The translations under genes were made by a program, and so were the position numbers. Shown piece by piece: positions 35,876 through 45,922 of a stretch of DNA of 64,000 nt; position 1 is the first letter of the stretch, and each line of letters begins with the position of its first letter. The notes beneath the pieces are model-generated. The model worked only from the letters and a program-made list of their open reading frames with translations. It was not told the origin of the DNA and ran no database searches. Source of the stretch: Qipengyuania sp. SS22 (GTDB taxonomy: Bacteria > Pseudomonadota > Alphaproteobacteria > Sphingomonadales > Sphingomonadaceae); assembly GCF_025736935.1 (NCBI RefSeq), contig NZ_CP107048.1, forward strand, positions 744,001 to 808,000, written 5' to 3'.

Positions 35876-35913
35876 CGGGTAAGTCGCAGGGTCAGGCCGA
35901 GTGCAATGCGCAT
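35863..35913 (-). CDS. Putative leucine-rich leader peptide of leuA
   Basis: A 16-codon reading frame, MRIALGLTLRLTRPWA, ending 84 bases before leuA. Four of the 16 residues are leucine, at alternate positions 5, 7, 9 and 11, and its final codons overlap the 5' arm of a 10-bp stem. This is the layout of ribosome-mediated attenuation for leucine genes. No good ribosome site precedes the ATG, which weakens the case. Confidence 0.5.
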   Translation of the reverse strand: MRIALGLTLRLTRPWA

Positions 35914-36005
35914 GGCGATTGCTATGCGAAAGCCAGACAGGGTTGTAAAGCAAAACAGTCTTGGGCATCGCAAGAAATTATATTTCACGCTGCGCAGGAG
36001 AGAGC

Positions 36006-36434
36006 ATGGCCGAGGGGCATTCGCTGAACGAAACTTTGGGGCTGATACGGGTCGTATCGACCGACGCGGAGGGCCACGCGAGCCTGGAGTACGAGGCGAA
36101 GCGCGAGCAATGCCATTCGGGCGGCGTGGTACAGGGCGGCTTCATCAGTGGATGGATCGATGCGGCGATGGCGCATGCGGCCATGGCGAAGAACGGGCCG
36201 GGCATCGTACCGATGACACTGGAGCTCAAGGTCAGCTATTTCGCCCCGACGAGGCCCGGGCTGGTCGTGGCCGAAGCGTGGGTCGAGCGGCATGGCAAGC
36301 GCACGAGCTTCTACGAAGGGCATCTCAAGGATGCGGAAGGAACCGTGCTGGCCAAAGCGACGAGCACGATCCTGCTGGCGGATATGAGCCGGGTGGTGGC
36401 CGCTTCGAAGAAAGCGACGGGCGAGCAGGCATGA
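36006..36434 (+). CDS. PaaI-type hotdog thioesterase
   Basis: A 142-aa hotdog-fold acyl-CoA thioesterase. The catalytic-loop region is CHSGGVVQGGFISGWIDAAMAHA, and the beta strands MTLELKVSYFAPTRPGLVVAEAWV and LAKATSTILLA follow. The acyl substrate is unknown. The start at 36006 is set by CAGGAGAG 3-10 bases upstream; the frame extends 15 codons further without similarity. Its TGA overlaps the epoxide hydrolase ATG. Confidence 0.85.
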   Translation: MAEGHSLNETLGLIRVVSTDAEGHASLEYEAKREQCHSGGVVQGGFISGWIDAAMAHAAMAKNGPGIVPMTLELKVSYFAPTRPGLVVAEAWVERHGKRTSFYEGHLKDAEGTVLAKATSTILLADMSRVVAASKKATGEQA

Positions 36435-37558
36435 CCGCGATCCGCCCGTTCGAACTTGCCATTCCCGAAGACCAGCTGGTGGCGCTTGCTGACCGGCTCG
36501 ACCGCACCCGCTGGCCCGAAGAAGAACCGGTTGACGGCTGGTCGCAGGGCACACGGCTTGCAGCGCTCAAGGAACTGGTGGCTCATTGGCGGATCGAATA
36601 CGACTGGCGGCGCTGCGAGGCGCGTCTCAACTCGCTTGGCCAGTTTGTCACCGAGATCGACGGGCTCGATATCCACTTCCTCCACAAGCGCTCGTCGCGC
36701 GAGGATGCGCTGCCGCTGATCATCACGCATGGCTGGCCGGGTTCGGTGGTCGAATTCCTCGGCGTGATCGACGAATTGGTCGAGCCTTCGGATCCGGCGG
36801 TGCCCGCCTTCCACGTCGTTGCGCCATCGCTGCCGGGTTACGGTTTTTCCGGCAAGCCGGGGCAGACGGGCTGGGGGGTCGAGCGTATCGCGCGCGCCTG
36901 GACGGAGCTGATGCAACGGCTCGGTTACGGGCACTGGGTGGCGCAAGGGGGCGATTGGGGTGCTGCGGTGACCACCGCCATCGGCCAGCTTGCGCCCGAC
37001 GGGTGCCGCGGCATCCATCTCAACATGCCCATCGGTCGTCCCGGATCCGACGATATGCAGAGCAAGGACCCAAAGGTGCTCAAGGCGCTGCAGCGCCTGG
37101 GGTTCTACCAGCAATGGGATTCGGGTTATTCGAAGCAGCAGAGCACGCGTCCGCAAACGATCGGCTATTCGCTGGTCGATTCCCCGGTCGGCCTCGCTGC
37201 GTGGATCCTCGAGAAAATCTATTTCTGGACCGACAATGACGGTTCGCCGTGGGATGTCCTGTCGATGGACCAGGTGATCGACGACATCATGCTCTATTGG
37301 CTACCCGCGACCGGCGCGTCGGCGGCGCGGCTGTATTGGGAGAGCTTCGGTAGTTTCGGTGAAGGTATCGTCGCGATCCCGGCAGGTGCCAGCGCGTTTC
37401 CCGGAGAGATACTCCCCGCACCGCGGGAATGGACGGAGCGCACGCTGACCAAGCTGGTCTATTGGAACGAGGTCGAGCGCGGCGGGCACTTCGCCGCATG
37501 GGAGCAGCCCGAGCTGTTCGTGCAGGAATTGCGCGCCTGCTTCGCGAAAATGACCTAG
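36431..37558 (+). CDS. Epoxide hydrolase, alpha/beta-hydrolase fold with EHN domain
   Basis: A 375-aa enzyme with an N-terminal epoxide hydrolase domain (EHN, residues about 4-110: FELAIPEDQLVALADRLDRTRWP) and an alpha/beta-hydrolase core. HGWPGS (100-105) forms the oxyanion hole; Asp 175 in GGDWG is the expected nucleophile; the general base is His in GGHFAAWEQPE near the C terminus. It should open an epoxide by hydrolysis; the natural substrate is unknown. Coupled by an ATGA overlap to the thioesterase. Confidence 0.88.
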   Translation: MTAIRPFELAIPEDQLVALADRLDRTRWPEEEPVDGWSQGTRLAALKELVAHWRIEYDWRRCEARLNSLGQFVTEIDGLDIHFLHKRSSREDALPLIITHGWPGSVVEFLGVIDELVEPSDPAVPAFHVVAPSLPGYGFSGKPGQTGWGVERIARAWTELMQRLGYGHWVAQGGDWGAAVTTAIGQLAPDGCRGIHLNMPIGRPGSDDMQSKDPKVLKALQRLGFYQQWDSGYSKQQSTRPQTIGYSLVDSPVGLAAWILEKIYFWTDNDGSPWDVLSMDQVIDDIMLYWLPATGASAARLYWESFGSFGEGIVAIPAGASAFPGEILPAPREWTERTLTKLVYWNEVERGGHFAAWEQPELFVQELRACFAKMT

Positions 37559-37570
37559 GTTCTGAACTCT

Positions 37571-37647
37571 GTCATTGCGAGGAGCCGAAGGCGACGCGGC
37601 AATCCAGCCATCTCGTCACTGGATTGCTTCGCTGCGCTCGCAATGAC
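37571..37647. repeat. Palindromic repeat with 10-bp terminal inverted repeats
   Basis: A 77-bp element with perfect ends GTCATTGCGA/TCGCAATGAC and a second inner inverted repeat GCAATCCAG/CTGGATTGC (37599-37607 and 37619-37627). It belongs to the widespread CATTGCGAGGAG...CTCGCAATGAC class of intergenic palindromes. It fills the gap between two convergent genes. Confidence 0.75.
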
Positions 37648-37658
37648 TGGGTGAGTGC

Positions 37659-38807
37659 TTACCGCCAGCGCAGCCGATCGACGGTCAGCTGGTCGATCAA
37701 TGTCACGCCCATCAGCCGCATGCCGCGTTCGATTTCTTCCTTGAGGATACCGATCGCGCGTTCGACGCCCTGCTGTCCTGCGGCGGCAAGCGCATAGAGA
37801 TAGAGCCGTCCACCCGAGGCCGCAGTGGCGCCCGCTGCGAGGCCCTTAAGTGCATGCGTCCCACGCCGGACGCCGCCATCGAGAACGATCTCGATCTCGC
37901 CGCCCACCGCATCGACGATCTCGCGCAGTTGGTCGAAGGGTGCGCGGCTGCCATCGAGCTGGCGGCCGCCATGGTTGGAAATCCAGATCGCATCGGCGCC
38001 GATCGCGACTGCGCGGCGCGCGTCGGCGGCGCTCATCACGCCCTTCAGCGCGAAAGTCCCGCCCCAGTCCTGCCGGATACGCGCGGCGGTGTCCCAATCC
38101 ATGTTCGTATCGAGCATGGTGTTGAAATAGTCCTGGATGCTGACCGATTTCCCGCTGCCTTCCTGCACATGCCCATCGAGATTGGGCAGGCGGAACTTCG
38201 GCCCGAACACATAATCGAGCGTCCAGCGCGGGCGCGTGGCGTAACTCCACAGCGAAGAAGCGCTGAAGCGGGGCGGGGTGGTGAAGCCCGACCGCAGGCA
38301 CCGCTCGCGCTTGCCCGAAACGATCGTGTCGACTGTCAGCGCCAGCGCATCGAATTGTGCTTCGCGGCAGCGCTCGATCATCGAGGCGTTCAGCCCCTTG
38401 TCCTTGTGGACATAGAGCTGGAACAGCTTCGGGCCGCTGGTGAGCGCGGCAATTTCCTCGATCGAATGGGTCGCGAGGCTGGAGATGCCGAACCAGATGC
38501 CAAACTTCTCCGCGGCCCGCGCAACCGCTCGCTCGCCATCCCTGTGAAAGGCTCGCTGCAGCGCAGTCGGGCTGAGCATCAGTGGTAACGCGCTGCGGCG
38601 CCCCATGATCGTGCAACTGCTGTCGATTTCGCCGACTCCCCCCAGCACATCGGGGACGAGGTCGACCTCGTCGAAGGCGCTCGTGTTGCGCGTCTTTGTG
38701 ATCTCGTCATCGGCAGCACCGTCGATATAGTCGAACACCGGCCACGGCAGCCGTTGCCGCGCCAGGCGGCGGAAATCATCGATATTATGGCAGTCTGACA
38801 AGCGCAT
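37659..38807 (-). CDS. FMN-dependent alpha-hydroxyacid oxidase/dehydrogenase
   Basis: A 382-aa FMN TIM-barrel enzyme of the lactate dehydrogenase (LldD)/glycolate oxidase family. Key elements are the N-terminal FDYIDGAADDE, LSPTALQRAFHRDGE, LALTVDTIVSGKRE, the catalytic His in ISNHGGRQLDG and the FMN-phosphate region VLDGGVRRGTHALKGLAAGA. It oxidises a 2-hydroxy acid to a 2-oxo acid; lactate is likely but the side-chain preference is not shown by the sequence. Confidence 0.88.
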   Translation of the reverse strand: MRLSDCHNIDDFRRLARQRLPWPVFDYIDGAADDEITKTRNTSAFDEVDLVPDVLGGVGEIDSSCTIMGRRSALPLMLSPTALQRAFHRDGERAVARAAEKFGIWFGISSLATHSIEEIAALTSGPKLFQLYVHKDKGLNASMIERCREAQFDALALTVDTIVSGKRERCLRSGFTTPPRFSASSLWSYATRPRWTLDYVFGPKFRLPNLDGHVQEGSGKSVSIQDYFNTMLDTNMDWDTAARIRQDWGGTFALKGVMSAADARRAVAIGADAIWISNHGGRQLDGSRAPFDQLREIVDAVGGEIEIVLDGGVRRGTHALKGLAAGATAASGGRLYLYALAAAGQQGVERAIGILKEEIERGMRLMGVTLIDQLTVDRLRWR

Positions 38808-38850
38808 GCGGCGGACCGTGGCCGCTCGTCATGCGCTTGTCGAGAGCACT

Positions 38851-39495
38851 TTATTCGCGTTCGAAAGCCGCGCTGATCTCGAGGTCGACCATCGAGTCGA
38901 CCAGCGGCGCGGCATAGCTGATGCCCCATGCCGTGCGGTCGATCTGCGCGCGGGCGTGGAAGCCGACGGTCTGCGCCTTGTTCATCGGGTTTTCGCCAGC
39001 CCCGGCAAATTCGACCAGCATGGTGACCGGACCGGTCTCGCCGTTCATCGTCAGCTGGCCGGTCGCGATGGCGGTGGTGTCGCTCGCGCGGCGGACCGAG
39101 GTGGAAACGAAGCGCGCCGCGTCGGGTTCGGGGCCGAAGAAGTCGGGTGCGCTGCCCTCCTTGCCCGGACGCAGCAGATGGTCGCGCAGCCCTTCGCTAG
39201 GCACCGAGACGCTGGTGATGGGTACGGTGATGTCGAACTCGGTCGCCTCGATATTGGCGGGGTCGAGCGTCATCGTACCTTCGATCTGGCCGAACAGCCC
39301 GAAGTAATCGTTGAAGCCGAAATGGCCGACCTGCCAGCTGACCAGCGTATGCGAGGCGTCGAGCGTATAGCTGCCGGCCTGGACCCGGCTGACATCGGGT
39401 GCGCCGGGAACCTGCGGCTGCTCCTGCGCAGAAATGGCGGTGACGGCGAGCGTTCCGCTGGCGGCGAGCGCGATGGTAAGGATCGATTTCGTCAT
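38851..39495 (-). CDS. YceI-family periplasmic lipocalin-like protein
   Basis: A 214-aa secreted protein. The Sec signal ends near AISAQ (residue about 24). The YceI beta-barrel follows: YTLDASHTLVSWQVGHFGFNDYFGLF at its start and DRTAWGISYAAPLVDSMVDLEISAAFE at its end. Family members bind isoprenoid or amide lipids. A GGAGG site lies six bases before the ATG. Confidence 0.9.
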   Translation of the reverse strand: MTKSILTIALAASGTLAVTAISAQEQPQVPGAPDVSRVQAGSYTLDASHTLVSWQVGHFGFNDYFGLFGQIEGTMTLDPANIEATEFDITVPITSVSVPSEGLRDHLLRPGKEGSAPDFFGPEPDAARFVSTSVRRASDTTAIATGQLTMNGETGPVTMLVEFAGAGENPMNKAQTVGFHARAQIDRTAWGISYAAPLVDSMVDLEISAAFERE

Positions 39496-39575
39496 GGTCG
39501 GCCTCCTGTTGATACTCAGTCCAGAATGATCGTCGGCAAACGCCCGTTCCCGCGCGCGCGGCGCCCGAGCTTGCG

Positions 39576-40175
39576 CTACGAGAGTGCGAGGCGCTGTTCG
39601 GCTGTGAGCCGCCGCGGCTTGGCGACCGGTTGCAAGGTCTTGGGGTCGAACAGCGGAGTGCGGCGGCGATCCCCCGATACGTAATCCTTTACCATGCGCA
39701 CCAGAAAACGCCGCATCAGCGTGGCCATCGACAGTGGCTTCAGCCCCTCTGTCGAACCCGTGACATCCTCGAGAAACAGATGTCCAAGTGGTGGGCCAAG
39801 ACGTTCACAGCCCGCTGCGTCGCAATTGGCGAGAACGGTCGTGAGGTAAGGTATCCGCCCGGTGGCATAGGTGTTGAACATCGGCGTGTCGCAACAGATC
39901 GCATACCAGCGCAGCGTCGGCTTGTCGGTCAGGTGCACACAGGCCAGACGCTCGCTACCCCGCTCGAATTCGAGCCGTGCGCAGCGCGACTGATAAAGCG
40001 CCGTGCCCCCGGCATCGTCGAGAATGCAGTCGGCGACGCCGAGAAAGACGGTGAGGGCCTGGCAATCCTTGCAATGGCAGACGACATGGTCGCCCTGATC
40101 GGGTGTCGCGCGGTGGATCGCTCCCGCGATCGTCCCGCAGGCGCATGCAAAGCTCAGTCGGTTGTCAGCATCCAT
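39576..40175 (-). CDS. DUF6151 family, GFA-like zinc protein
   Basis: A 199-aa cytoplasmic protein with a cysteine-rich zinc-binding layout like the glutathione-dependent formaldehyde-activating (GFA) fold: CACGTIAG near residue 11, VCHCKDCQAL near 32 and YAICCDTPMFN near 92. It matches the DUF6151 group. Its biochemical role is unknown. It sits 35 bases after ilvC on the same strand, so read-through is possible. Confidence 0.7.
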   Translation of the reverse strand: MDADNRLSFACACGTIAGAIHRATPDQGDHVVCHCKDCQALTVFLGVADCILDDAGGTALYQSRCARLEFERGSERLACVHLTDKPTLRWYAICCDTPMFNTYATGRIPYLTTVLANCDAAGCERLGPPLGHLFLEDVTGSTEGLKPLSMATLMRRFLVRMVKDYVSGDRRRTPLFDPKTLQPVAKPRRLTAEQRLALS

Positions 40176-40210
40176 CGGCGAGTCCCCTCGACGGATGCCG
40201 ACACTAACGG

Positions 40211-41353
<1,143 letters not shown>

Positions 41354-41869
41354 TCAGTCGGGCTGGGGCCCGCGCATCATGCCCACGATGCCCGAGCGAC
41401 CGACCTCGACCAGGCCGAGCTCGCGCATCAGGACGATGAAGCTGTCGATCTTGTCGGGCGAGCCGGTCAGTTCGAACACGAAACTGCTGGTCGTGGTATC
41501 GACCACATTGGCGCGGAACAGTTCCGCGATCCGCAGTGCCTCGACCCGGTCGTCGCCCTTGCCGGCAACCTTGACCAGCGCCAGCTCGCGCTCGACATGC
41601 TCGCCGCTCTCGGTGAGATCGATGACCTTGTGGACGGGCACCAGCCGCTCGAGCTGTGCACGGATCTGATCGATCACCGGCTCGGGGCCGCGCGTCACGA
41701 TGGTGATGCGGCTGATCGCGTGATCTACGGAGATATCGGCCACGGTCAGGCTGTCGATATTGTAGCCACGCGCGGTGAACATGCCGGTGATCTTGGCGAG
41801 AATACCCGGTTCGTTATCGACGATGACATTGAGGACGTGGCGCTCGTTCGCCTCCTGGGTGATCTTCAT
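41354..41869 (-). CDS. ilvN: Acetolactate synthase small (regulatory) subunit
   Basis: A 171-aa regulatory subunit that gives valine feedback control to IlvB. The N-terminal ACT domain (residues 8-85, HVLNVIVDNEPGILAKITGMFTARGYNID) and C-terminal ACT-like domain (about 90-165) are complete. The start at 41869 overlaps the stop of the upstream small gene as ATGA; an in-frame ATG six codons earlier lies in that gene. Confidence 0.95.
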   Translation of the reverse strand: MKITQEANERHVLNVIVDNEPGILAKITGMFTARGYNIDSLTVADISVDHAISRITIVTRGPEPVIDQIRAQLERLVPVHKVIDLTESGEHVERELALVKVAGKGDDRVEALRIAELFRANVVDTTTSSFVFELTGSPDKIDSFIVLMRELGLVEVGRSGIVGMMRGPQPD

Positions 41870-42165
41870 CGCGCGCGATCCTGCCACACGGGTTCGAACA
41901 TCCGGCCATCGCCGTCATATTCGGCCAGGAACACGCGGCCCATGCGCACTGCCTCGAAATTCTCGGTCTGCCGCGTCAGGTCGAGCCGGTCGGACAATAG
42001 CGTCCAGTTCCCGTCGTCCTGTTTCTGCGCGACATCCATGCCGACGAAGCGGTGGCCATTGTCTTCAAGCCAGTCGAGCAGGCGTTCCGCATCCGCGCGT
42101 GAAAACCAGCTGCGGCGCTCGGCGCGCGTTTCGAAGCCCTGCGGAATTGTCGCCATCATGCCCAT
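41866..42165 (-). CDS. Small unknown protein between ilvB and ilvN
   Basis: A 99-aa soluble protein that I do not recognise. It begins at an ATG that shares one base with the ilvB stop (TGATG) and ends in an ATGA overlap with ilvN, so it should be made together with both enzyme subunits. The sequence has a charged helix SRADAERLLDWLEDNGHRF and a beta-rich C half (NFEAVRMGRVFLAEYDGDG). No signal peptide, metal motif or membrane segment is seen. In-frame ATGs six and nine bases later are also possible starts. Function unknown. Confidence 0.7.
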   Translation of the reverse strand: MGMMATIPQGFETRAERRSWFSRADAERLLDWLEDNGHRFVGMDVAQKQDDGNWTLLSDRLDLTRQTENFEAVRMGRVFLAEYDGDGRMFEPVWQDRAR

Positions 42166-43916
42166 CACACCAATGCCTTCGCTTCGTCGTCCATCGTGCC
42201 GCCCACCTGGTCGCCATAGAGCAGCATTTCGGTATGTGCCGCACCGCTCGGGATCATCGGGAAGCAGTTCGCTTCCTTCGCCACCATGCAATCGACCATG
42301 ACCGGCCCGTCATGCGCGAGCATCGCTTCGATCCCGGCGTCGAGCTGGCTTTCGTCCTCGATCCGGATGCCCTTCCAGCCGTAAGCTTCGGCCAGCTTTA
42401 CGAAATCGGGCAGGCTGTCCGAATAGCTGTTCGAATAGCGGCTTTCATAGGTCAGTTCCTGCCACTGGCGGACCATGCCCATATACTCGTTGTTGAGGAT
42501 GAAGACCTTGACCGGCAGGCGGTACTGGCTGGCGGTGCCGAGTTCCTGGATGTTCATCTGGATGCTGGCCTCGCCCGCGATGTCGATCACGAGGCTGTCG
42601 GGATTGCCCAATTGCGCGCCGATCGCGGCGGGCAGACCATAGCCCATCGTCCCCAGACCGCCGCTGGTGAGCCATTTGTTCGGCCCGAAGAACCGGAAAT
42701 ACTGCGCCGCCCACATCTGGTGCTGGCCGACTTCGGTTGTAATGATCGGATCGCGATCCTGCGTCAGCGCGAATAGCCGCTCGATACTCTTCTGCGGCAT
42801 GATCAGATCGCTGCCGCGCTCGGGATAGGCAAGGCAGTCGCGCGCCTTCCAGCCGAGGATACGGGCGTTCCATTCGGACAGATCACGCGGTTTGCGCCCG
42901 CCCCAGGCTTCGAGCATCTGCTCGAGCACATGCGCGCAATCGCCGACTATGCCGAGATCGACGGGGACGATCTTATTGATGCTCGCACGGTCGATATCGA
43001 TGTGGATCATCTTGGCTTCTGGTGCGAAGGCATCGAGCCGCCCGGTCACCCGGTCGTCGAAACGCGCTCCGATGGCAATGATCAGATCGGCGCGGTTCAT
43101 CGCCATATTGGCTTCGTAGGTGCCGTGCATGCCCAGCATGCCGAGCCAGTCGGGATGGTCGGCAGGAAATGCGCCGAGGCCCATCAGCGTGCTGGTAACG
43201 GGCGCGCCGGTGGCATGCTGCAGGCGGCGCAACATTTCGGTCGCTTGCGGGCCGGCATTGATCACGCCGCCGCCGGTATAGAACACCGGGCGTTCTGCCG
43301 CAGCGAGCATGTCGATGGCTTCGGCGATCTCGTCCGCTGCGCCGACCATCCGCGGTTGATAGCGGTGCGAGGGGAGGGGGGTGTCGTCCTGTTCGTCCCA
43401 ACTGGCCAAGGCTATCTGGACGTCCTTGGGAATGTCGACCACCACGGGGCCGGGACGGCCCGTGGTGGCAATGCGGAAGGCTTCCTCGATCGTCGCCTGC
43501 AGGCGCTCGGGGTCCTTCACGAGGTAATTGTGCTTGGTGCAGTGACGGGTGAGGCCGACCGTATCCGCTTCCTGGAACGCGTCGGTTCCGATCAGCGCCG
43601 TGGGGACCTGCCCGGTGATCACTACCAGCGGGATCGAATCCATATAGGCATCGGCAATACCGGTGACCGCATTGGTCGCACCCGGTCCGCTGGTGACAAG
43701 CACCACGCCGGGCTTGCCGGTCGAGCGGGCATAGCCTTCGGCGGCATGCGCCGCGCCAGCTTCGTGGCGCACGAGGATGTGACGGATGCCGTCATCGGCG
43801 AACAGTTCGTCATAGATCGGCAGTACTGCGCCGCCGGGATAGCCGAAGACGAATTCGACATCCTGCCGTTTGAGGCATTCAATCAGGATTGCAGCGCCGC
43901 TGCGCTCGGTATTCAC
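42165..43916 (-). CDS. ilvB: Acetolactate synthase large (catalytic) subunit
   Basis: A 583-aa ThDP enzyme that makes acetolactate or acetohydroxybutyrate in valine, leucine and isoleucine synthesis. Catalytic Glu is in [16 protein letters not shown]; the FAD domain lies about 190-330; the ThDP/Mg region is [13 protein letters not shown], then [11 protein letters not shown] and [12 protein letters not shown]. The Mg-loop reads GEAS rather than the textbook GDGS; I believe this occurs in related alphaproteobacterial enzymes. The GTG at 43916 has GGAGG five bases upstream, which decides the start over the longer frame. Confidence 0.96.
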   Translation of the reverse strand: MNTERSGAAILIECLKRQDVEFVFGYPGGAVLPIYDELFADDGIRHILVRHEAGAAHAAEGYARSTGKPGVVLVTSGPGATNAVTGIADAYMDSIPLVVITGQVPTALIGTDAFQEADTVGLTRHCTKHNYLVKDPERLQATIEEAFRIATTGRPGPVVVDIPKDVQIALASWDEQDDTPLPSHRYQPRMVGAADEIAEAIDMLAAAERPVFYTGGGVINAGPQATEMLRRLQHATGAPVTSTLMGLGAFPADHPDWLGMLGMHGTYEANMAMNRADLIIAIGARFDDRVTGRLDAFAPEAKMIHIDIDRASINKIVPVDLGIVGDCAHVLEQMLEAWGGRKPRDLSEWNARILGWKARDCLAYPERGSDLIMPQKSIERLFALTQDRDPIITTEVGQHQMWAAQYFRFFGPNKWLTSGGLGTMGYGLPAAIGAQLGNPDSLVIDIAGEASIQMNIQELGTASQYRLPVKVFILNNEYMGMVRQWQELTYESRYSNSYSDSLPDFVKLAEAYGWKGIRIEDESQLDAGIEAMLAHDGPVMVDCMVAKEANCFPMIPSGAAHTEMLLYGDQVGGTMDDEAKALV

Positions 43917-43960
43917 ACTAACCTCCGGCCCGTTTCCGGTGTTTACGAGACACAAATCGA

Positions 43961-43987
43961 CCCGGCGCTGGGGTCTGTAGCGCCGGG
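43961..43987 (-). promoter_or_regulatory. Perfect hairpin in the ilvB leader
   Basis: A 9-bp perfect stem CCCGGCGCT/AGCGCCGGG with a 9-base loop, in the 107-base gap between miaA and ilvB. It could terminate miaA transcripts or attenuate ilvB. No T run and no convincing Ile/Val-rich leader peptide were found. Confidence 0.4.
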
Positions 43988-44023
43988 CCGACAGGCTCCC
44001 AATAGGGACCTTGAATTGCGTGG

Positions 44024-44977
44024 TCAACCGCCATTATGAAAGAATGAAACAAAATTATCGGTCTCAACAATAGTTTTGTTATCCATGCGCGGCCAGGCCC
44101 GTGGTGGCTGGTTGCGGAACCACGTATATTGCCGCTTGGCATACTGGCGGGTCGCGGTCTGGCCAGCGGCGATAGCTTGAGCGCGCGATAGTTCGCCTTG
44201 GAGCATGCCTGTGATCTCGCGTACGCCGATCGCGCGCATCACTGGGAGGTCGGGATCGAGGCTGCGCGCAAGCATGGCTTCGACCTCGTCGATCGCGCCC
44301 GCGTCCAGCATGCGTTCGAACCGCAGGTCGCAGCGCGCATTCAACCAGTCGCGATCGGGCAGCAGGATGAGCGGATGCAGTGCGATCTCGTCGGCAATCC
44401 CGCCGGTCTTGTGCGCCTGCCAGTCCGTCAGCGTCCGACCGGTCGATCGCACCACTTCGAGCGCGCGGGTCGTGCGCGTCGCATCGGCGGGGGCGAGGCG
44501 GGTAGCAGCTTCGGGATCCTCGCTTTCAAGCGCGGCGCGCGCATTGGCTTGGGGCAAGGCGCGCACGGCCTCGCGAATTTCGGGGTCGATCTCCGGCACC
44601 GGCGCGATCCCTTCGAGCAGCGTGCGCAGATAAAGGCCGGTACCCCCGCACAGGATCGGGACATCCCCTGCGCCATGAACCTCGCCGATCGCCTGTTTCG
44701 CCGCCGCGGCCCAATCGGCAGCCGAGCACGCTTCTGCCCCGTCCCAGGTGCCGAACAATCGGTGCTCAATACCGCCTATCTCATCAATGGTCGGACGCGC
44801 GGAAAGGATCGTGAGGTCGCGATAGACCTGCTGGCTATCGGCATTGACAATGACCCCGCGCCTCCCGGCACGCGCCAGCCGCTGTGCCAGTTCGACCGCG
44901 AGATGGCTCTTGCCGCTCGCGGTCGGCCCTGCAATGAGCGCGACCGGCTTTTTCTCGGGAGGGTTCAAGGTGCTCAT
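44024..44977 (-). CDS. miaA: tRNA dimethylallyltransferase
   Basis: Adds a dimethylallyl group to A37 of tRNAs that read UNN codons. The 317-aa product has the P-loop GPTASGKS, the tRNA-contact block [35 protein letters not shown], and the C-terminal [16 protein letters not shown]. The ATG at 44977 is chosen to fit homologues; an in-frame ATG at 44998 gives seven more residues. Neither has a good ribosome site. Its first bases overlap the divergent serB start. Confidence 0.95.
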   Translation of the reverse strand: MSTLNPPEKKPVALIAGPTASGKSHLAVELAQRLARAGRRGVIVNADSQQVYRDLTILSARPTIDEIGGIEHRLFGTWDGAEACSAADWAAAAKQAIGEVHGAGDVPILCGGTGLYLRTLLEGIAPVPEIDPEIREAVRALPQANARAALESEDPEAATRLAPADATRTTRALEVVRSTGRTLTDWQAHKTGGIADEIALHPLILLPDRDWLNARCDLRFERMLDAGAIDEVEAMLARSLDPDLPVMRAIGVREITGMLQGELSRAQAIAAGQTATRQYAKRQYTWFRNQPPRAWPRMDNKTIVETDNFVSFFHNGG

Positions 44978-45866
44978 AGCGCGGCTGATAGCAGACATGG
45001 AGGAGGTGGAAACACGCCTCGATGCGGCAATGCAGGCTTGCGCTGCAGCGGATATGCCGGTGGCGATGGCGGGATTGCTCGATTTCTGTGGCGATGTGCT
45101 CCAGCTCTCGCTCCCGCATGGCGATTGTGCGCAGCTTACCGCAATCCTCGTCGAGCACTTCGGCGAATGCGACCTCCTTGTGGCGGATCATGAGATCGAG
45201 ATCCCGCGGCTGTTCGTTTCCGACATGGATTCGACAATGATCGGCCAGGAATGCATCGACGAGCTCGCCGACTATGCCGGGATCAAGGAGCAGGTCGCGG
45301 CGATCACCGAGCGCGCGATGCAGGGTGAACTCGATTTCACCAGCGCGCTGAAAGAGCGGGTGGGGCTGCTGGAAGGCCTCGAGGAAAGCGCCATCAACCT
45401 TTGCCTACGCGAACGGATTCGCCCCGTCGAAGGTGCCCGCACGCTGGCCGCGACCTTGCGCAGCAAGGGCTGCCGGACCGTGCTGGTCACCGGCGGCTTC
45501 CATCATTTCGCCGATCCGGTGGCACAGGATCTCGGCTTCGAACGCGTGGTGGGCAATCGCCTTGGCGTGGCGGGTGGCAAGTTGACCGGCCTGCTTGCCG
45601 GACCGGTCAGCGATGCCTCGACCAAGCTGGCAACGCTGGAGGACGAGCGGACCGGACTCGGCGAGGGCGCGCGTGTGCTGGCAACCGGCGATGGCGCGAA
45701 CGATATCCCCATGCTGGAAGCAGCCGACTACGGGATTGCCTATCGCGCCAAGCCCAAGGCGCGCGATGCCGCCAATGGCCGGATCGCCAGCGCCAGCCTG
45801 ACCCCCATCCTCAAACTGTTCGGTATTCCCGAAAGCGAGTGGGTCGAGGAATTCAACCCGTCATAG
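44970..45866 (+). CDS. serB: Phosphoserine phosphatase
   Basis: Last step of serine synthesis; removes phosphate from phosphoserine. The 298-aa HAD-family protein has an N-terminal ACT-like extension (about 1-75), nucleophile Asp 85 in DMDST (85-89), motif [13 protein letters not shown], motif III Lys, and motif [15 protein letters not shown]. The GTG at 44970 is preferred because GGGAGGG lies seven bases upstream and VLIARLIAD matches the homologous N terminus; the ATG at 44997 would cut into it. Confidence 0.95.
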   Translation: MLIARLIADMEEVETRLDAAMQACAAADMPVAMAGLLDFCGDVLQLSLPHGDCAQLTAILVEHFGECDLLVADHEIEIPRLFVSDMDSTMIGQECIDELADYAGIKEQVAAITERAMQGELDFTSALKERVGLLEGLEESAINLCLRERIRPVEGARTLAATLRSKGCRTVLVTGGFHHFADPVAQDLGFERVVGNRLGVAGGKLTGLLAGPVSDASTKLATLEDERTGLGEGARVLATGDGANDIPMLEAADYGIAYRAKPKARDAANGRIASASLTPILKLFGIPESEWVEEFNPS

Positions 45867-45922
45867 GCGTGGCGAGCATTTCCAATTGTAGGGGGTCGGT
45901 TTCCGTTAAGGACCAATCCGAT

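Noticed and set aside
42165-44027. Longer ilvB start at 44027
   Set aside because: That codon is TTG without a ribosome site; GTG 43916 has GGAGG at the right distance.
43918-44142. A 74-codon frame across the miaA end considered as an ilvB leader peptide
   Set aside because: Its Leu/Ile run (KLLLRPIIL) lies inside miaA, and the part next to the hairpin is not rich in branched-chain residues.
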